The notes under the pieces: model-generated | Databases searched by the model: none | Told to the model about the DNA's origin: nothing | The model's input: only the letters and a program-made list of their open reading frames with translations | Shown here: piece by piece, positions 25,406 through 33,378 of the stretch | How the letters are laid out: each line of letters starts with the position of its first letter | Position numbering within the stretch: the first letter of the stretch is position 1 | Position numbers and translations under genes: made by a program | Source: an uncultured Succinivibrionaceae bacterium | Lineage (GTDB): Bacteria > Pseudomonadota > Gammaproteobacteria > Enterobacterales > Succinivibrionaceae | NCBI GenBank assembly: GCA_949286015.1 | Contig: CASEBB010000008.1 | Coordinates: 1 to 52,461 of the forward strand | Length of the DNA: 52,461 bases | Direction of reading: 5' to 3'

Positions 25406-26098
25406 CTACTGCGCCAGCGCCTGTGGCTGTGGATGCAGCGGCGCATGGTGCTCAGTTGGTTTCCATTCCTCATCTGGCAGAATCACGTGGTCGCAGTCGT
25501 ACTCACCATCAAAGACTTTAACGGCAGCCATCTTTGCGTTCTTGATGCCTTGCATGCCCACGACCGTGTCCTCAAAGACTAAGCACTGGTCAGCAGGAGC
25601 ATTCAGTTTAGAGGCAGCCAGCAGGTAGATATCTGGGTTAGGCTTACCACGCACCACCTGATCGCCGGTAACAAGCGCATGGATGTAAGGGTAGAGGCCG
25701 TTTTTCTTGAGCAGAAACTCGCTCTCCTCATGATGCGAGGAGGTAGCCACGGCAATACGCTTGCCCTCAGCATACAGCTCCTTTAAGAGCGCAGCGGCCT
25801 TAGGAAAGGCCTCGGCATTGCGCATAAACTGGGTCTTGTAAAGCTCGGTCTTGCGCTTACCCATAGCTTCGCAGTCAGCTTGGATGTGGTAAAGGTTGCA
25901 GAGGTTTTGCGTGATCACGGCGGTTGGTAAGCCACCGTAGCTTAAGAGCAGCTCGTAAGGCAGCTTGGGAAAACCAAACTCGTGCACCATGGCATTCCAT
26001 GCGGCGTGGTGCCAGATTTCAGAGTTTAAGAGGGTGCCATCCATATCGAAGATGACGTAAGGATAGCAGTCGATTTGTTCGCGTAAGGTCAAGGCCAT
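25406..26098 (-). CDS. HAD-family phosphatase (YqaB/beta-phosphoglucomutase-like)
   Basis: This is a small-molecule sugar-phosphate phosphatase or phosphomutase of HAD subfamily IA. All four motifs are present: nucleophile and acid Asp in FDMDGTLLNSE, Ser in VATSS, Lys in RGKPNPDIY, and the metal-binding acid in VFEDTVVGMQG. A helical cap of about 75 residues follows motif I, as in YqaB and PgmB. The frame is open to 26200, but the extra 34 residues are encoded by repeat R1 copy 5, so I start at the ATG at 26098 (MALTLREQID). No strong ribosome site is visible. The substrate is unknown; fructose-1-phosphate is a reasonable candidate from the family. Confidence 0.88.
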   Translation of the reverse strand: MALTLREQIDCYPYVIFDMDGTLLNSEIWHHAAWNAMVHEFGFPKLPYELLLSYGGLPTAVITQNLCNLYHIQADCEAMGKRKTELYKTQFMRNAEAFPKAAALLKELYAEGKRIAVATSSHHEESEFLLKKNGLYPYIHALVTGDQVVRGKPNPDIYLLAASKLNAPADQCLVFEDTVVGMQGIKNAKMAAVKVFDGEYDCDHVILPDEEWKPTEHHAPLHPQPQALAQ

Positions 26099-26116
26099 GG
26101 TCTTATCGCTAAGTGG

Positions 26117-26241
26117 GGAAGGAGTGATCTCAGCAATGACGGCAACTGTAAGATGCATGGTGCAGGTGAGTCTATGCATCACCTGAGGACGGTGCACCAT
26201 GATTACCCTGAAGGCCGTCAGCTATTAAGGTCAGTCGTTCC
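26117..26241 (+). repeat. Intergenic repeat R1, copy 5
   Basis: It runs from GGAAGGAGTGATCTCAGCAA to AAGGTCAGTCGTTCC. It carries the GACGGTGCACCATGATTACC module and an uninterrupted CCCTGAAGGCCGTCA, the site class hit by R2 near 50884. It ends 18 bases upstream of the HAD start. Confidence 0.75.
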
Positions 26242-26323
26242 GTGCTGATCAGAGAGTGTGGTTGGTGCGTGGTTGCGGGAGTGTTTGGAGAGTGGTGCAG
26301 GTGAGCGCTGCCACAGGAGGTGC

Positions 26324-26941
26324 TTAACCGCAGCAGCCGCCGCAAGAGCAGTGGTGCTTCTTACCCTCGGTGCTGGTCAGGGCCTCAATCGCCTTTTCCG
26401 CGTCCTGCTCCGTGCCGTCAGCTTTTGCCTGCATGTTACGACGGTGCTCTTCTAACATGGCGCTGTCGTCATCCCACTCTAAAGGATTGACTTCGACTAA
26501 CTTGCGGTTTTCGTCGCGCATGACGACACGGGCAATCTGCGCATTGAGGATTAAGCGCTGGCACATGGCGCAAGGGGCAATGTTTTTCGTAGGCTTATTG
26601 CCGGCAGCGTCGGTGCCACATAAGTAGAGGGTGCCACCAATGATATCGAGAGGGTTGCCATTGATAATGGCGTTAGCCTCGGCGTGCACCGCACGGCAGA
26701 GCTCGTAGTGCGTGCCTGGCTTGACCTTAAGTTCGTCACGTAAGCAGGAGTTTAAGTCGCTGCAATTGGCGCGGTGGCGTGGGGCGCCGTTATAGCCGGT
26801 AGAGACGATGCGACCGTCTTTAGAGACGATGACCGCGCCATAGCGGCGGCGCAGACAGGTCGAGCGCATCGAGACAGATTCGGCAATCTCCATAAAGGAT
26901 TCATCTTTGGATGGGCGCACATACTGGATCTGAGTGCTCAT
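26324..26941 (-). CDS. dCMP deaminase family protein
   Basis: This zinc enzyme of the cytidine/deoxycytidylate deaminase superfamily probably converts dCMP to dUMP for thymidylate synthesis, in the ComEB style. The zinc site is complete: His-Ala-Glu in CRAVHAEANAI and the two cysteines of APCAMCQR. The N-terminal half has the family segments RSTCLRRRYGAVIV and STGYNGAPR, plus an upstream Cys pair (CSDLNSC) that may hold a second zinc. I start at ATG 26941 (MSTQIQYVRP), with TGGGG about nine bases upstream; the longer frame to 27064 begins with an implausible hydrophobic stretch. The C-terminus is unusual: an acidic helix ends in HHCSCGGCCG, a Cys/His cluster. Confidence 0.88.
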   Translation of the reverse strand: MSTQIQYVRPSKDESFMEIAESVSMRSTCLRRRYGAVIVSKDGRIVSTGYNGAPRHRANCSDLNSCLRDELKVKPGTHYELCRAVHAEANAIINGNPLDIIGGTLYLCGTDAAGNKPTKNIAPCAMCQRLILNAQIARVVMRDENRKLVEVNPLEWDDDSAMLEEHRRNMQAKADGTEQDAEKAIEALTSTEGKKHHCSCGGCCG

Positions 26942-27187
26942 CAACATACCCCACAATAGAAAGCAGAGAGAGAAAACAGGGGCTATTTTAGCCGCTAACG
27001 AGGGAGCCACAAGCCACAGTGAGAAAAAAGCTGGAGTTACCGCCTTAAGGAGGTGCGCACTCAAGGGGGGCCATCATTTCTGCCTTGATGCTGCTTTTGG
27101 CTTCTGCCGTGGTTACGCTTTTGGTTTTTGCTCAGGTGAAAGTACCACAGAGAGCAGAACTTGAGCGTAAGAGCATTGCCCTGAGGG

Positions 27188-27352
27188 CATACCCACTAAC
27201 CTAAAGAGGGTCGCTCCAGCTCAGCGCCCTATACAACCATCTAAGGGTGGTCTTAAGATTCATCTCCAGATGGTTAACTGGGTAGTTGCCACTTGTAGCA
27301 AGAAACTCCCTGAGCTCCTTGACTCCATAAGGGGCTTAAGTTCGCGGGTATG
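27188..27352 (+). repeat. Intergenic repeat R2, copy 2, with flanking duplication
   Basis: The element begins CATACCCACTAACCTAAAG and ends TTAAGTTCGCGGGTATG. It is flanked by CCCTGAGGG (27179-27187) and CCCTGAGGT (27353-27361), an eight-of-nine match consistent with a target duplication. Confidence 0.75.
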
Positions 27353-27515
27353 CCCTGAGGTCGCTGCTGCTGGGGGTTGTTGTTTCCACGGTGGCATGCG
27401 ACCGCACCGCTCCTTTCCCGTCAGCACAGCTCTACAGCCCCTGCCCCTGCAAGGGCGCATAAAGCCCTTATTTATCAGCTTTACGCAACTTTTTTAAAAT
27501 TTTTATAAAAAAGTG

Positions 27516-27544
27516 TTGACAAGCCCTAATGGCATCTCTAAAAT
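27516..27544 (+). promoter_or_regulatory. Sigma70 promoter of tRNA-Pro
   Basis: A perfect -35 TTGACA (27516-27521) and a -10 TAAAAT (27539-27544) are separated by 17 bases. An AT-rich UP-element-like stretch (27489-27512) lies upstream. The start would be near 27551, four bases before the tRNA. Confidence 0.85.
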
Positions 27545-27554
27545 TAGCAGCCGT

Positions 27555-27631
27555 CGGTGATTAGCGCAGTCCGGTAGCGCAACTGGTTTGGGACCAGTGG
27601 GTCGTAGGTTCGAATCCTACATCACCGACCA
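27555..27631 (+). tRNA. tRNA-Pro (anticodon UGG)
   Basis: The 77-base gene folds as a cloverleaf. The acceptor arms are CGGTGAT and ATCACCG, the discriminator is A and the CCA end is encoded. The anticodon arm CTGGT/ACCAG frames the loop TTGGGAC... with anticodon TGG, and the T arm is GTAGG TTCGAAT CCTAC. It has its own promoter and terminator. Confidence 0.97.
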
Positions 27632-27632
27632 G

Positions 27633-27664
27633 AACAAAGCGCCTCGGGCGCTTTTGTTGTTTTT
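27633..27664 (+). terminator. Terminator after tRNA-Pro
   Basis: AACAAAGCGCC pairs with GGGCGCTTTTGTT, and T-rich sequence follows. Confidence 0.75.
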
Positions 27665-27824
27665 AGGCCGCTAAGACCTTTACTTGCTCCTATTGCGCAA
27701 GATTTCCATCTAACTCAGATGACCTCATGAAAGTAAGACTGATGCACGTGTGTTAACACAGCAGTGCCGTTTGCTTTTAGGAGTGATGAGTCAGTGTGGT
27801 CAGGTTTTTAGGCACCGATGTCTG

Positions 27825-27855
27825 GTCACTGTTATCCGGTCGCAGAAGCAGTGAC
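27825..27855 (+). promoter_or_regulatory. Leader hairpin 26 bases before rplY
   Basis: GTCACTG (27825-27831) and CAGTGAC (27849-27855) pair around a 17-base loop. In E. coli the bL25 gene is autoregulated through its leader, so this may be the target. The link is inference. Confidence 0.4.
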
Positions 27856-27881
27856 ATAACCATACCAATTGGATGTAAAAA

Positions 27882-28169
27882 ATGGCTATCACTTTAGACG
27901 TTGAGCTTCGTTCTGACTTGGGGAGAGGTGCGAGCCGCCGCCTGCGTCGCGAGGCTAAGATCCCAGCAATCATCATTGCTAAGGGTCAAGAGACTGTGTC
28001 TGTCATCTTAGACGAGAAGAAGTTAATTCAGGCTTGCACCAAGCCAGATTTCTTCTCTGAGAACGTGACCTTAAACTTAAACGGCGAGCAGGTTGTGGTG
28101 AAGCCAGTTGCGATGCAACGTCACCCAGTGTCTTCGCGTGTGATTCACGTTGACTTCATGCGCGTCTAA
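27882..28169 (+). CDS. rplY: Ribosomal protein bL25
   Basis: The 95-residue protein binds 5S rRNA in the large ribosomal subunit. It has the short gammaproteobacterial form without the CTC extension. Diagnostic segments are the N-terminal LGRGASRRLRREAKIPAII, matching the conserved GRGASRRLRR/PAI pattern, then VSVILDEKKL and the final SSRVIHVDFMRV. The length matches E. coli L25 (94 residues). Translation starts at an ATG after TTGGATGTAAAAA, a weak ribosome site. A terminator follows the stop by about 50 bases, so the gene is monocistronic. Confidence 0.96.
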   Translation: MAITLDVELRSDLGRGASRRLRREAKIPAIIIAKGQETVSVILDEKKLIQACTKPDFFSENVTLNLNGEQVVVKPVAMQRHPVSSRVIHVDFMRV

Positions 28170-28219
28170 TAGCGCCGTCAGCTACCACTAGCAGTGGTAT
28201 CAAGACTGTAAGTCTAGAC

Positions 28220-28249
28220 TAAAGCAGGCCCTCAAAAGCCTGCTTTTGT
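28220..28249 (+). terminator. Rho-independent terminator after rplY
   Basis: AAAGCAGGC pairs with GCCTGCTTTT across an eight-base loop, then TTGTTGT. Confidence 0.85.
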
Positions 28250-28676
28250 TGTATATGGGCGCGTAAAAACCGTCTTTACGGGGCGGGCGTGGCTTGTAAC
28301 CTCCCACGTCGCTTCCACGCCACTCCACACCAGCGCCGCTTACACGCCTGCTCACTATCAAAAGCACACGGCCTTATGCTGCTTGCTGTGCAGTACTGTC
28401 TCTGCCACGTGTTGAGCCCCTGTGCCATGAGGGTAGAGGCCTGCGTAGAGTGTGCTCCTCACGTTACCCTCAAGATAGTGTATGGGGCGTCTGGCCCATG
28501 GTGTCTGGTGTCTGGTGTGTAGTGCGCCTCGGTATTACTTTGCTCCCCAACCTCCTCCCATCCTTCCTTTAGCCTATGAAGCTATAGGCTCACTTAGGTG
28601 TAGGTATAGCCACAGCTGCTTCTTGCTAAAAGAGCACTGGTGCTTGCTTACACGCTGACCTCTTAGGTAAGACCTC
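28250..28676. other. Intergenic, nothing recognised
   Basis: This lies between the rplY terminator and the CvfB-like gene. The only ORF has poor composition and no ribosome site. Confidence 0.4.
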
Positions 28677-30155
28677 ATGCCTCAATCTGAGCATCTATTC
28701 GCGCGTAAAAACACCTTATCTTTGCGCTCTGTCCCGTCCTCTTCATCAGCCACAACCTCCTCAAGCCTCTCTCCCGAGGAAAAAGAGAGGCAGCTGGCCG
28801 CTCGTCGTGCCCGCATCAGCGCTGCTGTGGCGGCTGCTACCGGTGGTAATGGCCACTCGCTGGGACTTAACATGGCTGGCAAGAGCCGGAGCACTGACCT
28901 CGATAGTGCCGATGAGGCTTTTGCCGACTATAGTGCCGGTTTAGGTGAGGGCTACGAAGCTGCTATTAAGCGCGAGCGCCAGCAGCCATGGCAGGGTAAA
29001 GAGCAACCATGGCAGGGGCAGAAATCTTCGCAGGATAAGAAGTATCCACAGGATAAGAAGTACTCACCAAAGCGTGGTGGGGCTAAGAGCGCTGCTGTGG
29101 AGCAGCAAGCTGCACCGCAGTCCGAGCACCATGGCTCACGTCACGTGACTGATGTGCGCACCATTTATCAGGGCGCGGTGCCTTTTGCCCGCATGATCCC
29201 GCTGCCAGTGGTGAGCATTACGGATAAGGGCGCCTTTGTGGATGCGCAGGAGCATGGTGAGCTCTTTGTGCCAAACTCGCAGTTACCTGAGGGCCTGCAA
29301 GAGGGTGACATGCTGCGGGTCTTTATCTACCAGCAAAGCAGCCGCTCCGTTGCTACCGCAAAGCACCCTTACTTTGAGCTGGGACAAACGGGCCTATTAA
29401 AGGTTACGGCCATTAATCACCAGACCGTGTATCTGGATTTGGGCCTGCCTAAGGAGCTGGTGCTGCCTATCTCCGAGCAACGCCGTAAGCTTAAGGTCGG
29501 TGACTGGGCCTTAGTGCTGATTGCTTTAGACGAGCAGGGCCGTATGTTTGCCACGCAGTGCTTTAATCGCTACATCCGCGATAGGGCCTACAAGGACGAG
29601 TTTACCTTTAACCAAAAGGTAAAGCTGGTGGCGGTGGCGACCACGCCTTTAGGCTTACGCGTCATTGTGGACGATAAGGTCTATGGCTTAATCTACAACT
29701 CTGAGCTTTCGCAGCAGCAGCAGCTGCGCTTAGGCAAGCGCTACGACGGCTACATTCAGCGGGTGCGTCCTGATGGCCATCTTGATGTGTCCTTACAGAG
29801 CAGTGGCCGTGAGGGCATCTCGCAAGCAGCCTTTGAGATCTTACAGGCGCTGCACCTTAACGCTGGTCATCTGGACTTTAATGATAAGACCAGTCCTGAG
29901 GAAATCGAGTCCACGCTGCACATGTCCAAGAGCCGCTTTAAAAAGGCCATTGGCTCGCTCTATAAGGAGCGTCTCATTACCATTGGCGAGCAGGGCATCG
30001 ACCTTACGGAGCATGGCCGTGAGTACATGCTGGAGCAAGGCGCGCCGCTTACGTCAGGTGCAGGCGCAACTGAGGCTAAAGCCGTTGCCTCTGGTAACTC
30101 TTTAGGCAAGCAGGCGGCTGCTTCTTTTGAGGCGGCAAACGCGGCTGAAGAGTAG
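28677..30155 (+). CDS. CvfB/YitL-like S1-domain RNA-binding protein
   Basis: The protein has 492 residues. After a disordered N-terminal 160 residues (with the repeats QPWQGKEQPWQGQ and QDKKYPQDKKY), the folded part starts at GAVPFARMIPLPVVSIT. It then shows consecutive S1-type OB folds (GAFVDAQEHGELFVPNSQLP; GLLKVTAINHQTVYLDLG; VYGLIYNSEL...YIQRVRPDGHLDVSLQ). The C-terminus is a winged helix (SPEEIESTLHMSKSRFKKAIGS, in parts). This order matches CvfB, which binds RNA and affects virulence-gene expression in Gram-positive bacteria; in proteobacteria the homologue is poorly characterised. The N-terminal extension is not typical of the family. sohB follows on the same strand after 190 bases. 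Confidence 0.85.
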   Translation: MPQSEHLFARKNTLSLRSVPSSSSATTSSSLSPEEKERQLAARRARISAAVAAATGGNGHSLGLNMAGKSRSTDLDSADEAFADYSAGLGEGYEAAIKRERQQPWQGKEQPWQGQKSSQDKKYPQDKKYSPKRGGAKSAAVEQQAAPQSEHHGSRHVTDVRTIYQGAVPFARMIPLPVVSITDKGAFVDAQEHGELFVPNSQLPEGLQEGDMLRVFIYQQSSRSVATAKHPYFELGQTGLLKVTAINHQTVYLDLGLPKELVLPISEQRRKLKVGDWALVLIALDEQGRMFATQCFNRYIRDRAYKDEFTFNQKVKLVAVATTPLGLRVIVDDKVYGLIYNSELSQQQQLRLGKRYDGYIQRVRPDGHLDVSLQSSGREGISQAAFEILQALHLNAGHLDFNDKTSPEEIESTLHMSKSRFKKAIGSLYKERLITIGEQGIDLTEHGREYMLEQGAPLTSGAGATEAKAVASGNSLGKQAAASFEAANAAEE

Positions 30156-30345
30156 AGAATCTCACCGCCGCGACGTTGAGCTTACGGTAAGAAGCAGGCA
30201 AGCTGCGCCCGTCCGTCCCTCTGCGCTCACTAAAGATGGCTGCTGTAGCTGCATTAGCTGCTGCGGTACTCCAAGGTGGTAGCACCCCAGTCGTGCGCTG
30301 TAGGGAGCTTAGCGCGTAGCAGGCTCAAGAAAGGATTAAGTGGTC

Positions 30346-31911
30346 ATGTTGGATTTTGTGTTAGATGTGCTGGGCTTTGGCCTCAAGCTCGTATTGGTGC
30401 TGCTCTTAGTGCTGGGGCCGATTTTTCTGTTTATCGTTTCTCTGGTCAAGAGCAAAAAGGACGAGTCTGCCCCGAAGGGCTTAGGTGCTAAGGCTAATTT
30501 GGTCTTTGCTGACCTCAAACAGCAAGAGCGCAAGTGCCAGCAATTGATGGCAAAGCAGCTCAAAAAGAGCAATCCTGACAAAAAGCTGCGCCGTCAGGAA
30601 AAAGAGCTGGGTCTTACGGCTAAAGACAAGGAAAAGGCAAAGGAGCTCGCGGCAGCAGAAGCAGAAAAAGCCGCTGCGCCAGAGCAGTCTAATGCTGCTA
30701 ATGCAGCTACTCCTGTCACGGCGGAGGCCACGGCGTCTCCGGCGGTAGAAAACAAGGCCAGTGCTGACAGTAAGGCCACCACCACCACCACTGACAGCAA
30801 GGCTGCTACTGCGGACAAAGCCAGTGCTGAAAGCAAGGCCAATGCTGACAGCAAGACCAGTGCTGACAGCAAGGACAGCGCTGAGCAGGACAAGAAAAAG
30901 AAGAAAAAGAACTCCAAGCAAGCCCGTCGCGAGCGCCTGCTGCAAAAGATAGAAAAGCGTGAAGCCTTTGTCCACGAGTTGCAAGAGAAGCGCGCCGCCG
31001 GTGAGTTCTGCCCCCGCAATCTCTTTGTGGTGGACTTTAAGGGCTCGACCAAGGGCAGTGAGTTCCAGCAACTACGCCAAAAGGTGGATGCCATTCTTGC
31101 CGTGGCCACAGATGAGGATGAGGTCATCATTAACCTCAATTCCCCTGGTGGTTTAGTCAACACCTACGGCCTGTGCGCCTCGCAATTACAGCGTTTACGT
31201 GATCACCAGATCTTTGTGACAGTGACGGTTGATGAGGTGGCAGCCTCGGGTGGCTATCTCATGGCCTGCGTTGCCAATAAGATTGTGGCCGCGCCTTTTG
31301 CCTATGTGGGCTCCATTGGTGTCATTGCTGGCATCCCTAACTTTAGACGTGTGCTCAATAAGTTTGATGTGGACTACGAGCAGGTCACTGCCGGTAAGTT
31401 TAAGCGCACGCTCTCGGTCTTAGGTGAGAACACTGAAGAGGGCCGCGCTAAGTTTAAGCAAGAGCTGGAAGCGGTGCATCAGCGCTTTAAGGAGCAGGTT
31501 AGCCGCTATCGTCCACAGCTTAACATTGAGGAAGTGGCTACCGGTGAGCACTGGCTGGCAGCAGACGCCCTGAAGCTGGGCTTAGTCGACGAGATCGCCA
31601 CCTCTGATGAGTACATCCATGAGCGCATTAAGGTCACAGAGAACAGTGCCTTAAAGGTGGCATGGAAGAAGAGCGAGAAGAAAAAGAACTTCTTAAAGCT
31701 CTTGCTGTCTCAGATGCGCTTTGCAGGCGCGCACAAGGGCGCTTTAGGTGCGACAGCAGGGGCTGTGGGTGGTGCTGCTTTAGCGGCGTCGGCCATGGGC
31801 GCGGCAGAGAGCAATGGCGCTGATGAGGCGGCCTCTGAGGGCGATATGCTGCAAGAGGCGCAGCGTCAGCTCAATGCCTTAGACCAGAGCTCCTTTATGC
31901 AGCTGCGCTAA
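30346..31911 (+). CDS. sohB: SohB-type signal peptide peptidase family protease
   Basis: This is an S49-family inner-membrane serine protease, a relative of SppA. One N-terminal membrane helix (VLGFGLKLVLVLLLVLGPIFLFIV region) anchors the catalytic domain in the periplasm. The nucleophile is Ser in VDEVAASGGYLMACVA and the general-base Lys lies in AGKFKRTLSVLGENTEEG. LNSPGG forms the oxyanion region. E. coli SohB has about 349 residues; this one has 521. The excess is a Lys/Ala/Asp/Ser-rich insertion at about residues 80-195 (repeats of the KASADSKA type ending in a run of lysines) and an Ala/Gly-rich C-terminus. The ATG at 30346 has AAGGA ten bases upstream; a GTG two codons earlier is the alternative. 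Confidence 0.93.
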   Translation: MLDFVLDVLGFGLKLVLVLLLVLGPIFLFIVSLVKSKKDESAPKGLGAKANLVFADLKQQERKCQQLMAKQLKKSNPDKKLRRQEKELGLTAKDKEKAKELAAAEAEKAAAPEQSNAANAATPVTAEATASPAVENKASADSKATTTTTDSKAATADKASAESKANADSKTSADSKDSAEQDKKKKKKNSKQARRERLLQKIEKREAFVHELQEKRAAGEFCPRNLFVVDFKGSTKGSEFQQLRQKVDAILAVATDEDEVIINLNSPGGLVNTYGLCASQLQRLRDHQIFVTVTVDEVAASGGYLMACVANKIVAAPFAYVGSIGVIAGIPNFRRVLNKFDVDYEQVTAGKFKRTLSVLGENTEEGRAKFKQELEAVHQRFKEQVSRYRPQLNIEEVATGEHWLAADALKLGLVDEIATSDEYIHERIKVTENSALKVAWKKSEKKKNFLKLLLSQMRFAGAHKGALGATAGAVGGAALAASAMGAAESNGADEAASEGDMLQEAQRQLNALDQSSFMQLR

Positions 31912-33378
31912 GGGCGCGGTCTCTCTAAGGCAGCACTCCCGCACACACTCCCAAAAGCCACTCTCTTCACTCCCATGAATCACTGCTGAGCGCTCTTTGA
32001 GGCGCTATTGGTGACGTCTCTTGACGTCACTCTTGAGGAGTAGCGGACGCCTTTCTTGGTGTGCTGCGGGGCTCTGGGCACGATCCTGCTCAAGATATCC
32101 TCCAGTCCTGTGCTGATGCTACTCAGTATTGCTGTTCTGGGGCGCAGGTATGAGCCAGCCCATACCCCATCGTTTCTCCGCGCATTGTTGTGCTTGCGTG
32201 CTTGCTGCTCTCGGGGGAGCCGTAAGGGCGGCCGGTGCATGGTGTTGTCTTGGCAAGAGCGTTTTATCCCTTGCGCCTCCAGAGTATTGGGTTGGGGATA
32301 ATCCCCATGATGCAGAAACCTGATAGAGCATCAAGCGTCACTACCACGTCGTATCTTTGCGGTAGGTGAAGGGGATCTCCTCAAAGGTTGGTGGATAGAG
32401 CCCCCACGCTACTTTTAAGTGGCTAACATGAAACTAAATAACCACAGCGCATGTGCTTGCCTACAGGTTTGAGGTTACGTTGTGGTAACCACCAAACCTC
32501 TGAGTAGAGCCGGTTAATGGCGCATAGCTTTGCTCACACAAGGAAAAACGCCCGCGTTGTCTTGGCGTTGGATAGGGCGTTGTAAGTTAACAGCAGAGAG
32601 TAGGGGCGGCGTAGCGTAGCATGCTGTAGGGGCGGGCGCTGGCATTAGTCGCACAACAACAACCGCCACCACCACCACCACCATCTTGAGCTCGTGAGAA
32701 GGGGGCATAACAGCGTGGTGGCTCTTCATGGCAGTGACGGTGCTGTCTCTTGAGGTGTTGGCAGGTGAGCTGTAAGCCCCTGTGAATATGGGAGCGAGCG
32801 CAGTCATGAGCGGACAACCAAGCCTCACAGTGTCCAGCATTGTGCATGTTTGTTAGTAGAGTAGCAGCCGCTGCTGGTGCTACACTAAAATGCATCTTTT
32901 CCATTACCCACTTACTGTACCCTTGCTCGGCTTTGCGTGTCTGCCTTTGGGGCAGGTGGAGTCTTTTTTGGTGCTCATGCAGCGCGAGGTTGCTCACAAA
33001 TTTTTACAATCGCATGAACAGCGCTTTGAGCGCATATGCAAGCGCTTGTAATCACTTGCCACCATGTCCGCTTCACGCAAATTTGCGTTAATCCTATTGA
33101 CGCCCAGCCTAAAGCGTTGCTAGTTTATTTTTAGAGAGAGGCCGCACCTTTAAGAGCATCCGTCTTGCGGCGCTATAACTACAGCCTGTCAGTATGAGCT
33201 GGCATGCGTGGCGCTTAGAGCTTTGCTCCATCCTTGATTGTGTCCAGCGCGGAGATGAAACTCTCTGCCCGCGCTATAGCGGTGCTGTTCTCTGAACTGT
33301 TTCGGGCTCACCTAGGGGCCATCATTCCCAATATCGCTCGGATCACGTGGCTCGTACTGAGGTGGTGAAGGATTTTCT
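31912..33378. other. 1.5-kb intergenic region, repeat-bearing, no gene supported
   Basis: It contains a perfect hairpin GTGACGTC-TCTT-GACGTCAC (32011-32030) soon after sohB, repeat R3 copy 2, and a CCACCACCACC tract near 32667. ORFs on both strands have low-quality composition. No tRNA or known RNA was recognised. The topA promoter must lie near its right end but I cannot name it. Confidence 0.45.
32305..32373 (+). repeat. Intergenic repeat R3, copy 2
   Basis: ATGATGCAGAAACCTGATAG, ATCAAGCGTCACTACCACG and TCGTATCTTTGCGGTAGG match R3 copy 1 on the opposite strand. Confidence 0.7.

Noticed and set aside
26099..26200. Upstream extension of the HAD phosphatase
   Set aside because: The 34 extra residues are encoded by repeat R1 copy 5 and match no family sequence.
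26942..27064. Hydrophobic N-terminal extension of the dCMP deaminase suggesting a membrane anchor
   Set aside because: A ribosome site precedes the internal ATG at 26941, and family members start there.
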